Part shown: positions 46,137-55,770 of the stretch, one piece after another | Position numbering within the stretch: position 1 is the first letter of the stretch | How the letters are laid out: every line of letters starts with the position of its first letter | Assembly (NCBI GenBank): GCA_018398585.1 | Contig: JAGTTD010000013.1 | Location: forward strand, 31,575,131-31,639,130 | From: Simmondsia chinensis | Taxonomy: Eukaryota > Streptophyta > Magnoliopsida > Caryophyllales > Simmondsiaceae | Direction of reading: 5' to 3' | Length of the DNA stretch: 64,000 nucleotides | Made by a program: the position numbers and the translations under genes | Notes under the pieces: generated by a model | Seen by the model: only the letters and a program-made list of their open reading frames with translations | The model's database searches: none | What the model was told of the DNA's origin: nothing

Positions 46137-46463
46137 ACCGCCTAAGATGGTTTAGACATGTTAGCAGAAGACAGACCTCAGCCCCAGTCAGGAGGTGTGA
46201 ACAGCTAAACATAGAGATAAGCAGAAGAAGGAGGGGCAAACCAAAGAAGAGTTGGCTGGAGACGATTCGTCAAGACCTAACCCACCTAAACCTAAGAGAG
46301 GAGATGGCCTCAGATAGAACACGTTGGAGGGCTAGCATTAGGGTAGCGGAGATGGCAGAGTAGAGTAGTAAGGGGAGTGGCTGGTAGTCTAAGATTCTTA
46401 GGCACGCATAACCTTTAGTGTAGCACTTTTGGACTAGCTAAGTCCCTAATCATGCCCATTCTC

Positions 46464-46507
46464 CTATTTCTTCTTCTTCTTCTTCTTCTTCTTCTTCTTC
46501 TTCTTCT
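46464..46507. repeat. TTC microsatellite in LINE 3' UTR
   Basis: About fourteen perfect TTC units, followed by degenerate TTC/CTTCTC sequence to 46550. Confidence 0.9.
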
Positions 46508-46595
46508 TTTTCTCCTTCTCCTTTTTCTCTCCTTCTTCTACTTTTTCCTCTATATACATGTTATTGATTGATGGTTTATCTGCAGGCACTCAACT

Positions 46596-46728
46596 ACTTC
46601 AGGTTGGGGGTCCCCGAAAACAGTCTCCTTTCCTGACGGAAGGGGTAAGGCTGTGTACATCACCCCCCCCCCCCCCGACCCTGCGTTCTGCGGGAGCCGT
46701 AAGGTACTGGGACTGTTGTTGTTGTTGT
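46596..46728 (+). repeat. 3' tail domain of the second RTE LINE
   Basis: Same module as 30316-30452. The hairpin here is CCTTTCC-TGAC-GGAAGGG, different bases but still paired. The C-run at about 46663-46677 is expanded. Confidence 0.85.
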
Positions 46729-46741
46729 ATATATATATATA

Positions 46742-47167
46742 GGGTGGCGTTCTTATAAGAGGGTGAGCGTGAGATGAGTCAATCCTGGCTCTCCATTGTA
46801 ATTGACGGCCAAGATTTGTTGGACACTAAAAAAAAATAATTTACGGCCAAGATTTGATGAGTATTGGAAAAAAATTTCCTTCCCGTATTCCTTCTTTTGT
46901 TTTGCTCCATGCAGGGGTTTGGGCCGTAAAATGTTATTTTTTAGTATCCAATAAATTTTGACCGTCTATTACAATGGAGGGTCATGATTTACTCCTCTCA
47001 TGCTCTCACCCTCTCATAAGAACACAACAACAACAACAAACCCAGTGCCTCTAAGGGCTCCCGCCTAAGCGGGGTCTGAGGGGGTAGATGTACGCAGCCT
47101 TCCCCCTTTAGGGGGCTACCCTGAAGAGAGGCTGTTTCCGAGGACCCCCAACCTGAGAAGAATGCCA
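46742..47167. mobile_element. MITE with ~100-bp inverted arms, carrying a nested tail insertion
   Basis: The left arm GGCGTTCTTATAAGAGGGTG...CTCCATTGTAATTGACGG is inverted at 46970-47023 (CCGTCTATTACAATGGAG, CACCCTCTCATAAGAAC). The outer GGC/GCC bases continue beyond the nested insertion at 47158-47166 (AAGAATGCC). TA repeats lie at both sides. Confidence 0.75.
47024..47157 (-). mobile_element. Headless RTE/SINE tail nested in the MITE arm
   Basis: Reverse strand: CTCAGGTTGGGGGTCCTCGG, hairpin, GCTGCGTACATC, GGCACTGGG-type end, (TTG)n. Short direct repeats AAGAAC (47018-47023) and AAGAAT (47158-47163) flank it and fall inside the MITE terminal repeat. Confidence 0.8.
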
Positions 47168-48060
47168 TATATATATATATATAAAATAAATTCCTTTGTC
47201 GAAGAGATTCAATAAGTTGTCGAGGTGAGGGTGTCCATCTTTAACTTCACTTTAGATTAGTTTTAGTCCAAAAGGCCTATAAACAAACTAAAACTTTGGG
47301 GAGTTCATCATATTCGAAATCAATTGGGCTTATTATTGTTCTTTTTGGGGGCTCGGTAATTTATTGAACCGAGTTTAAGCTCGTTGAATAAGTCTATAGA
47401 GCCGAGTTTTAAAAGAGGAATGCTCAATATATTAATGTCACCGATTGATATAATATAGGCTCATTAGCCTGTTGAGTGTTCCATAAGAACTTATTAATGG
47501 ACAACTTTGAACTCGTTGACAGCTTAACATTAGCTCAATAATGACTTCTTAAGAACTTGTCTAGATGTTGGTTAAGTAGTCAATCATATGAAACAAATTA
47601 ACATTCAGTAAGATACACAACAACAAAAAAAATCACATTTCTTCCTCCACACGCAACATAATTGTGACAGATGTCACATAAAAACCAACAACGCATTTTT
47701 TTCATAAAAGGGAGCAATAAAGATTATAAACTCGGTCGACTACAATACCCTAATTAAGATAAGATAGTAAGGACAAGATATACGAGGTAAACCTAGATAC
47801 ATAAAGATTTTAGATATAATCAAATAAGATTAATATAGAAATGAAAAAATATTTTACAAACTAATCTTTATATAAAAGGGACTCTTTAATTAAATAATTT
47901 AATATGTCTTGACATTAAAAAAAAATTTATAATTATAAATTAGGTATTTACTAAACATCACCTTTTAGGTATGATTTTAAAAAACCAACTAGATTTTTTA
48001 TTTTCTCAACTTCACTATTTTATTTTAAATACAAATAAGAATAGACCAAACTTTGTCTTG
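47168..48060. other. GAGCTC-type repeat and AT-rich sequence, no gene
   Basis: 47290-47590 has TTAAGCTCGTTGAATAAG and TTAGCTCAATAATGAC words. 47600-47690 is a partial copy of the 39780-40285 unit. The rest is AT-rich. Confidence 0.4.
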
Positions 48061-48599
48061 ATTTTAGGCGTCAATGGGTCCTGTTGTTATCAAACATATC
48101 CCAAACGTTAGAGGTATCAATCCAAGACCAGATAGGACCGAATGGACCAAAGACCATAGATCATGAGAATGTGGGTTGGACTGACTAAAACCGACTTGGT
48201 CCATTCCAGGATCAATAAAATGGAGCGAACCAGACTGATTTGGACTGATTTCAAGCCAAAAAAGTACAACTACAAGAGAACAAATTTCAACATAAAAAAG
48301 AAACTTTAAAATAAATGATGATTGTAAAATTTATATAATTTAAGAATAATTATAAAACATATACACAATTATTAAATAATATAAAAAAGTGCTTTAATTT
48401 CAACTAGTGTTATTATTCGTACAGTTTTTGTTAATATCAGGGCAGTTACAAAGACCTTTTCGATCTTGTTATGTTGAAATTGTCCTATTAGCAACAAAAA
48501 CTGCAATGGCAATAGCATAAGGCTAAATTTTTAAGATTTTGTATTCTTCCATACCTATAGTTTCTACTTAATTATGTATTAAAGTTACACCCAAAGTTT
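48061..48599. other. GGTCC-type repeat edge and AT-rich sequence, no gene
   Basis: GGACCGAATGGACCAAAGAC and TTGGTCCATTCC at the left, related in composition to CCGGTCCAGTCC at 49283-49350. Together they may be the ends of one element into which 48600-49038 and 49060-49250 inserted. Confidence 0.35.
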
Positions 48600-49038
48600 G
48601 GGTGTAAATGAGCCGAGCCAGCTCGCAAGCCCTCGTGAGCCAGCTCGTCAAAAAGCTCGAAAGGTTTGGCTCGGTTTGTGCTCAAACCAAGCCGAGCCGG
48701 CTCATTCAGCTTATCAAGTCAAGCCTGAGCCTAGTGAAGCTCGAGCTCGTAAGCTCGCGAGCCTAAATGAGCCCAAACGAGCTTTTTTTACTATAATATT
48801 TTTTATTAGATATGACCTATGAAGCCAAATTTGAGCCTAAATGAGCCAAGCCCGAGCTTAAACGAGCCCTGATTGAGCTTAAATGACCTGAAATATTGTA
48901 AACTTAATTTAAGCTTGCCGAGCTTAGATCGAGCCGAGCTGAGCCGAGCCTGAGCTTTTGATGAGCCGAGCCCAAGCCAAGCTTAATGCAAACGAGCCGA
49001 GCCTCGAGCCTGGCAGGCTCGGCTCAAATACATCGCTA
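48600..49038. mobile_element. GAGCC-rich non-autonomous DNA element
   Basis: Ends GGGTGTAAATGAGCCGAGCC and, in reverse, GATGTATTTGAGCCGAGCC are inverted. Direct repeats ACCCAAAGTTT (48589-48599) and ACCCAAACTTT (49039-49049) differ at one base. The interior is dense in AGCTCG/GAGCC words. It is the best-bounded member of the family scattered through the window. Confidence 0.7.
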
Positions 49039-49059
49039 ACCCAAACTTTTTACTGCTAT

Positions 49060-49250
49060 TCTGTCAAGGTCTCATGCTCTATGCTGCGGACCAGCTCTCA
49101 GGCTTCTCAGGTTGGGGGTCCTCGGAAACAGCCTCTCTTCAAGGTTGCCCCTTGAAGGGGGATGGCTGCGTACATCTACCCTCCCCATACCCTCCTTTCG
49201 CGGGAGCCCTTGCAGGCACTGGGCTTGTTGTTGTTGTTGTTGTTGTTGTA
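49060..49250 (+). mobile_element. RTE LINE 3' end, 5'-truncated
   Basis: Leader TCTGTCAAGGTCTCATGCTC (LINE 3' UTR form as at 61056), then TCAGGTTGGGGGTCCTCGGA, GCCCCTTGAAGGGG hairpin, GCTGCGTACATC, GCACTGGGCTTG and eight TTG units. Confidence 0.8.
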
Positions 49251-49557
49251 GGACCAAAGACTAGACCAATATATAAATAGACCGGTCCAGTCCTTACCCA
49301 AAATGACTGATCTGATCTGTACACCGGTCCGGTTCAATATTTGTTCACCTCTACCAAACAAGCCTTTTAAGATTAGTACGCTAACCGGAATTTTTATTTT
49401 TTATTTTTGGGTTTTAAATAAGATCCCAAACTCATGTTCAACCAAGTTTTTACCATTGGGCCTTAAATTCTCTTTAGGGCCTGGGCCTTACTTCAATGAG
49501 CCCAAACTGGTCCTTTTATTCCTCCGGATTTTCACAATGTAAGTCCCCTTTTAATCA

Positions 49558-49915
49558 TGGTAAAATTGAAGACTTTAGTTATCCAAGTTAGCTTTTGAAA
49601 GACTTAGTCACCCAACTTTTAATAAAAGTCCTTCTAATCACTCGAATAATTTAAAATAGATAAATTAGCTGCTTAGTCAAATTTTAGAAGACTCAGTCAC
49701 CCAACTCCTAATAAAAGTACCTTTAGTCACCCAACTAGCTTAAAATAGATAAGTTGGTCACCCAAGTGAAAATTTTAAAAATTTTCTAACTAAGATTTTT
49801 ATTAGGAGCTTGACGACTAAGATTTCTAAAATCTTGCTTGATTGAACAACTTATCTATTTTAAACCACTTGGATGATCAAAAAAGGTTTTTGTTAAGAGT
49901 TGGTCACTCCGGCAT
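49558..49915. mobile_element. MITE with GACTTAGTCACCCAAC repeats
   Basis: GACTTAGTCACCCAACTTTT and GACTCAGTCACCCAACTCCT are tandem units. The right half is inverted (GGAGCTTGACGACTAAGATT, AAGAGTTGGTCACTCC). No ORF. Confidence 0.6.
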
Positions 49916-50287
49916 GGGCCACTCAGAGGAAGAAATGTTTTTAATTTCTGAATATTTTACATTATGAATATTTCCTTTTAAATCATCGCAGTATATGTAT
50001 TATAGAGCTTAGTAAATGATACGAATATTACCAAGGCCATGTCCGAACGAGTCTCGAGCCTTCCCGACTGCCACATCACACACCATGTTAGCCCTAGTGC
50101 CACCTCGTCATATGTTTATTAGCATAAACAAGAGGGGTTGGTTAGTAAATTAGGTACGTTTAGTGTTATTGATTAATGTGATCTCTCTACCCTCTCTCCC
50201 TCCCTAAATCTTCTCTATATCTCCCCCCTCTTTTCATCTAGATTTCTCCTCCTCCATTACTATCTTATAAACACTCCTTTGGAGTTA

Positions 50288-50525
50288 CGAAAGAGGGTAT
50301 CAATATGTCGTCACCAGATCCCATTAGAACTTCGAAGTTAAGTGTGCATGGGCGAGAGCAGTACCGGGATGGGCGACCTCCTGGGAAGTCCTCACCCTCA
50401 GGTTAGGGGTACTAAGAAACATCCTCTTTTCTGGGGTAATACCCTGAAGGAGGAAGACTGCATACATCCGTCCCCCCAAACCCTGCTTAGGCGGGAGCCC
50501 TTGGGGGCACTGGGTATGTTATTTT
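50288..50525 (+). mobile_element. 5S-headed SINE, full length, perfect 15-bp TSD
   Basis: ACCAGATCCCATTAGAACTT, GAAGTTAAGTGTGCATGGGC, GAGAGCAGTACCGGGATGGG and CGACCTCCTGGGAAGTCC make the 5S head. The tail follows (CACCCTCAGGTTAGGGG, ATACCCTGAAGG, GGGGGCACTGGGTATG). The identical direct repeat ACTCCTTTGGAGTTA lies at 50273-50287 and 50526-50540. Best-preserved member, so probably young. Confidence 0.93.
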
Positions 50526-50754
50526 ACTCCTTTGGAGTTATATATATATATATATATTATATACAATCCGGGGCAGCCACTTAATGTCCCATCGCCACTT
50601 ATTTGAATGTTTATGATGTTGGATTGGGTTTTCGGTAGCTAGATCGATATTGGTTCGTATTAGTATATGATTATGGATTGTAAATAGGTAACATAGTACT
50701 CTAGGCATAGTCAGGATTGATGACTTGTGGATTATCGGAAGGAGGTGATATCGA

Positions 50755-51000
50755 AAAGTCCATTATTTAAGATGATAGATGAAGGTCTCACATTGGTTAT
50801 ATACTCTAATTTGTCCTCTCACACAAATGATTGTGCTTGAACTGTGGATATTGCACAGGTCCACCTCCTACCTTGTGTTTAAATTATGTTTAATATTGAA
50901 AGTGGGAGCTATTGAGATTCGAATTCGTGACCTCTTGGTCAACAAGGCTTTCATAATATATAAAAAAAAACATGTCTCAAAAGTTTAAATTGATAAAAAG
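50755..51000 (-). mobile_element. TRIM remnant, minus orientation
   Basis: Reverse strand: AGAGGTCACGAATTCGAATC (core shared with 34899-35188), AGGAGGTGGACCTGTGCAAT and TTAGAGTATATAACCAATG (LTR start). The primer-binding site is eroded. The 5' LTR side is interrupted by the tail insertion at 50996-51102 and may continue to about 51270. Confidence 0.55.
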
Positions 51001-51043
51001 GAACATACCTAGTGCTTCAAGGGCTCCCGCCTACGCAGGGTCT

Positions 51044-51082
<39 letters not shown>

Positions 51083-51102
51083 ATGTACGCAGCCTTCTCC
51101 CT
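50996..51102 (-). mobile_element. Headless tail insertion with perfect 19-bp TSD and G34 run
   Basis: Direct repeats TCAAAAGTTTAAATTGATA at 50977-50995 and 51103-51121 are identical. The insert holds only the last ~75 bp of the tail plus 34 consecutive G (51046-51079), an expansion of the C-run on its sense strand. It is the shortest truncation seen. Confidence 0.87.
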
Positions 51103-51274
51103 TCAAAAGTTTAAATTGATACCATATCAAAAAACTATATGTCTTTGACTCTTTGATCGTTAGTAAAGATTTTGACATTATTAAAAAAAGGACTTATCAT
51201 ATGGAGATTAAGAGAATTCGCGGTTTTTTTAGATATAATGACCAAGAGATAAACCATCCATCATGGTTTCCTTA

Positions 51275-52848
51275 AGGCTCCGTTTGGAATTAAGAAAAAT
51301 TCAAAGATAAGAAAAATACGAGGAAAAAAGGTTGATGGGAAAAAAAATAAAGGAAAACAATTTTTTTCCCGTTGTTTGGAAGTCAAGGAAAAATTCAATA
51401 TCAAATTTTTTTTCCTTTATTTCGTTGGTAGAAAATAAAAATGGAAAAAAAAAATTAGTTTAACTTAATAAGTTATGTTCTCTTTATATTGTTTAAGCCG
51501 AGTGATTTTTCTAGTCACCGTTCTCGATGTTGTTCCGTTAGGAATTTATTATTTACGACACCCTGAGTTTTATTATCACCTATATACTTGACATTTCAAT
51601 GCATGCTATCAAAAATTATGAAATTTACAAATTTTAGAAAATATTTGGTTTAGATATATGAGTTTAAAATAGTTTTGAAATATATTAATATTTTTTTAAT
51701 ATATTAAATATTTTAAAAATATATAAATTTTTTAAATATTTTAAAATTTTTAAATATTTAAAATATTTTTAAGGATTTAAACATTTTTAAAATTTAAAAT
51801 TATTATAAATATAAATATTAAAGTCTTTTGGTATTTTTTAAGGAAATTATCACTCAGAAACCTTAAAGTTTGAACATTTATTATTTAGGTGCCCTGACAT
51901 TTTAATATATAAAATTGGGTATCCTGAGGTTTGAAAATTATCACCTACGTACTTTATGTTGGAATTTTGATAAAATTTGTAAGAATCTAACAAATTTTAG
52001 ACAAGAAATATTGACATAATACATAATCACAATAGTATACACATTATGCCAATATTTTCATTATAAATTCAGTGATTGTGATAAAATATTCACCGATGTT
52101 TATATGAATTACCTAAATATTGCCACAATCATGTGTCATTTTTGCAGTTTGGGACAAAAAATATGAAATTCTGGTTAAGATACTAATAGATTATCAAATG
52201 TTCAATTTCAGCATTTTGTAATGGTGGTTGATAAAATTTTAAAACTTCAAACTAAGCGATAAATTATTTAAAACTCAAGGTATCCCATTGTATGTAAAAT
52301 GTCAGAGTACCTAAGTGACATATGTTCAAACCTCGGGTTCAATGATAATTTTCCGTTTTTTAAATGCATGTCATCATAAAGTAATGAAACTCTAACAAAG
52401 TTATACGTAAGGTAGATAAAAAAGTTTACAAAGTTAGAGGTAACATCAAAAATATTTCTAAATCTCAAGGTACCAAAAAAATATGTATCAAATTTCAAGA
52501 TACCTTTTTCAAAAAAATATTACATTCAAGTATCTCAAGTGTAAATATTTTATCAACGAATATTTTAAATGATAAATACTCTATTCAGTTTATGCTTTTT
52601 GTGTACACTGAATGTACATATTTAATGAATTTATGTGACAAACAAAGCAAATCTTGTTAATTAATCTAATACATAAAGGGTTAACATGGTTTGGGCCTAA
52701 ATTTATTTTTTCCCCCACTTTTCTGTCTATTTCAATAGTAAAATCATTTTTATCAAATTTTATTATAAACTTTGAATATTTTCCATTGGATTTTTTCCTT
52801 CAAATTTTTTTCCCTTTATTAACATTTTCCTCATTTCAAACGGACCTA
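51275..52848. mobile_element. Inverted-repeat DNA element, AT-rich
   Basis: The left end AAGGCTCCGTTTGGAATTAA and the right end, in reverse, TTTAGGTCCGTTTGAAATGA, are inverted and continue as GAAAAA-rich arms. The interior has repeats of AAACCTTAAAGTTTGAACAT type, also found near 53190-53290. No transposase. Confidence 0.55.
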
Positions 52849-53679
52849 AAACTCCCAAGTTGGTTAATAATTAATCTTTTAGATTCAGATATGATTGGTA
52901 AACTTAGACTCCGTTTGTTTAGAAGAAAAAGTAGATTCTAGGAATTAATTTTTCTTTTGAAAAAGGCTTTCCAAGGAAAATTAAGATCTGATTGATGGTT
53001 TCATTTGTTTGTTTCAACGGAAAACTTGGCTCTGCATTGATGTTTTCTTGTATGGTCTAAAAGAAATATTTTTCACCAATCATCTTATATTTGATTATAT
53101 AGGACAATGGAAGCATCAATATGACATATATGAAAATTAATATAAAATTTTAACTATGAATGCTATACAAAATAAGAAAATTATCGCTTAAGTATTCTAA
53201 AATTTAAACATTTATTATATATATATATATATATAATATGAGGTAACCTAAGATACGAAATTTTATAACCTAGGTATATTTTATGTTAGGATTTGGAAAA
53301 TTTTCGTTAAAATTTGGCTAATTTCTATCAAAACTGATGTGATATATACTACGACTATATAAATTAGCATTTTCCGACAAAAGAAATCACTACATTATGA
53401 GAGGGATGCATATGTATTGTCGAACTCATATTCCACGTCAATAATTTTCATCGAGAATCTGGCAACTTTTGTTGCAAAATACCTAATTCATAATTTTCAA
53501 ATCGGTTTGATTCATATCCACATGCTTATTACCGCGAAAGTTATTGTGCCACTTGGAATCATAAATTCCTTAATTTTATAAAGGAAAACATTTTCCCTCC
53601 ATTGGAGGAAAACCTTTTCCATTTGGAAAATCTTTTCCGTCAAAACTTGTGCGCCAAACAACGGAAAAGATGAAAACTA

Positions 53680-53810
53680 TGTGAGAGAAGAGTTATAGTA
53701 ACATACCCATAGGGTGCTGATGTATCATATATATAGAGAAACCAAGGAAAGTACAATTACAAGAAAGTCCTTGGGCTAATAATAATATAAATAACTCTAT
53801 TATCCTAATA
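53680..53810 (-). repeat. Copia 3' LTR (131 bp)
   Basis: Roughly a dozen differences from the other LTR, clustered near 53708-53722. The difference implies the insertion is not recent. Confidence 0.92.
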
Positions 53811-53815
53811 CTCCC

Positions 53816-55770
53816 CCTCAATCTGTACTCGAGGGACCAACATGCAGATTGGCTTTGTGGTAGCGGAAGCAAGCAGTAGCCAACCCTTTTGTAAAAATAT
53901 CAGCAACCTGCTTGGTTGTAGGAGTAAATCGAACCTGGATGTCACCCTTGGCAAGCTTTTCACGAACATAGTGAAAATCGACATCAACGTGTTTGCTACG
54001 ATCATTAGAGATTGGATTTGCAACAAGGTAAGTAGCAGACACGTTATCACAGTAAATAAGAATCGGACCATTGTGCTGCATGCCCAAGTCACGCATCAAG
54101 TATCGGATCTAGTCACACTCTGCTACGACTTTAGCAACGGCACGATACTCAAACTCAGTAGTAGACTTCGCAACTGTGGGCTGCTTTTTAGCGCGCCAGG
54201 AGATGAGATTAGGACCAAGGAAAAGAGCAAAACCTGTAGTAGAGCGTCGCGTATCAGGACAACCACCCCAATTAGCATCAGCATAAGCGGTGACTGATGT
54301 GTAAGACCCAGAAGTAATGGTGAGACAGTGATCAGGAGTGAGCTTGAGGTATCGCAGGATGCGCTTCACCATTTGCCAATGAGATGCCGTGGGAGCATGC
54401 ATGAATTGGGACACACGGTTAACCGCAAAGCATATGTCGGGATGGGTCATGGTTAAGTACTGGAGTGCACCCACTGCACTATGGAACTCGGTGGGATTGG
54501 CTAGGAGGTCCCCATCGGTCAAAGAAGGTTGTGCTCGGGCTGGTATTGGTGTTTGTACAGGTTTGGCCTCAAGCATGTCATGCTTGCGAAAAAGGTCCAG
54601 GGTATATTTGTGCTGAGAGAGGAAAAGGCCATGGCGGGATCGTTTGGCCTCAATACTGAGGAAATAGTGGAGCGGACCGAGGTCTTTCATTGCGAACTGA
54701 GTGGATAGGGAGGCGGTTAGTTGACTGAGAAGCGCAGGGTTAGAGCCTGTGAGGATGATGTCATCAACATAGAGCAAAAGGCACACAATGTTGGTAAGGG
54801 AGCGATAAATAAATAGGGAAGGATCTGCCTTACTACAGTAGAACCCAAGACTTAAGAGGAACGTGCTAAATCTGTAAAACCAGGCCCGGGGAGCCTGTTT
54901 TAAGCCGTACAGGGCTTTGCATAGGCGGCATACATGCGTAGGGAATGTAGGGTGGATGAACACAGGTGTCTGACGCATGTACACTTCCTCATTCAAAAAA
55001 CCATGTAAAAACGCATTTTTCACATCAAGTTGGCGAATGGGCCAAGATTTTGTAATAGCAAGGGCCAGTATGAACCTGATAGTCGTGGGTTTTACAACAG
55101 GGCTAAACGTTTCAGTGTAATCAATACCTTCACACTGATGAAAGCCCTGGGCAACAAGGCGAGCCTTGAAGCCATCGACTGAACCATCTGATTTATACTT
55201 TACCCTATATTTCCAAGTGCTCCCAACAACATTGTGAGAAGGAGAGGGAGGTACGAGATCCCAAGTGTGATTTTGAATAAGAGTATTAAATTCCTCATCG
55301 ATGGCTTCCTGCCACTGAGGGTTTTTCACAGCCCGAGAGAAAGAAGTGGGTTCCTGAATCACAGCAATGGAGCCGAGGGATAGGATGTGCTTGGTCTTGC
55401 GAATTCCGTCCTTAAGACTCGTACGCATGGGGTGGCCACGCTGGACAGGAGAGGAATCCTCCGGGACCGTAGGTGTGGCAACGCCTGAGTCAGAACAGAG
55501 GAGAGGCTAAGAGGTAGGGATGGGACTGGCTAGAGACGTGGGTGAAGAACCACCCGAGACACCCCCTAGAGCCGACGGGCCTACACCACAAGGGTGAGGC
55601 GAAGGAGACCGACGAGCACCTGAGTTGGCATTGGCCGGAGCAGGAACCGGGGCTAGGGTAGCCCGCTGGAACGAAGGCATGGTGCCTGTAGACATTGCAC
55701 CGGGGAGAAGGGGAAGGGGAAGGGGAACCTCAACAAGTTCACTAGACGGGGGCACCGTGCTACTAGACAC
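53816..55770 (-). pseudogene. Copia reverse transcriptase and RNase H
   Basis: A linker (Pro/Ser-rich, 55507-55770), a stop, then RT 54109-55428: NPQWQEAIDEEFNTL, QLDVKNAFLHGFLNEEVYM, LYGLKQAPRAWF and the catalytic LLYVDDIILTG. RNase H begins at AYADANWGGCPDTRRSTTGF and continues past a stop (54106) to ATYLVANPISNDRSKHVDVD and ADIFTKGL (about 53870). Catalytic residues are intact, but stops prevent a full product. Confidence 0.87.

Larger units (their letters stand above)
43111..46370 (+). pseudogene. RTE ORF2 remnant (RT domain; endonuclease missing)
   Basis: Pieces: 43111-43371, then a frameshift near 43340 into 43199-43798, a stop (TAA, 43797), then 43802-44911. Motifs: RAVGPDGIP, EWRKSTLVPIYKNKG, GIKLISHTLKLWERVVE, DLHMVFIDLEKAYDRVP, GVHQGSVLSPFLFILVMDE and the catalytic LFADDIVLV (44360). 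These are RT blocks 1-6 of an RTE-type enzyme; the YKTVVRPAMLYGAE thumb follows. One frameshift, one stop and the insertion inactivate it. It would reverse-transcribe its own RNA from the shared 3' tail. Confidence 0.88.
43097..46728 (+). mobile_element. RTE-type LINE, 5'-truncated, interrupted by an LTR-like insertion
   Basis: It starts in the linker between endonuclease and RT. The RT is nearly open (see 43111-46370). At 44913/46137 the ORF is split by a 1.22-kb insertion with an ACCG duplication. The C-terminal part resumes at 46141 (CLRWFRHVSRRQ-like; matches 29490 in the other LINE). The 3' UTR contains a long TTC repeat (46464-46507). It ends in the shared tail: TTCAGGTTGGGGGTCCCCGA, GCTGTGTACATC, C-run, TACTGGGACTG, (TTG)n. 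TA repeats flank both ends. Less decayed than the copy at 27690. Confidence 0.9.

Noticed and set aside
53842..54297. 151-residue plus-strand ORF
   Set aside because: It is antisense to copia RNase H and RT and has no domain of its own.
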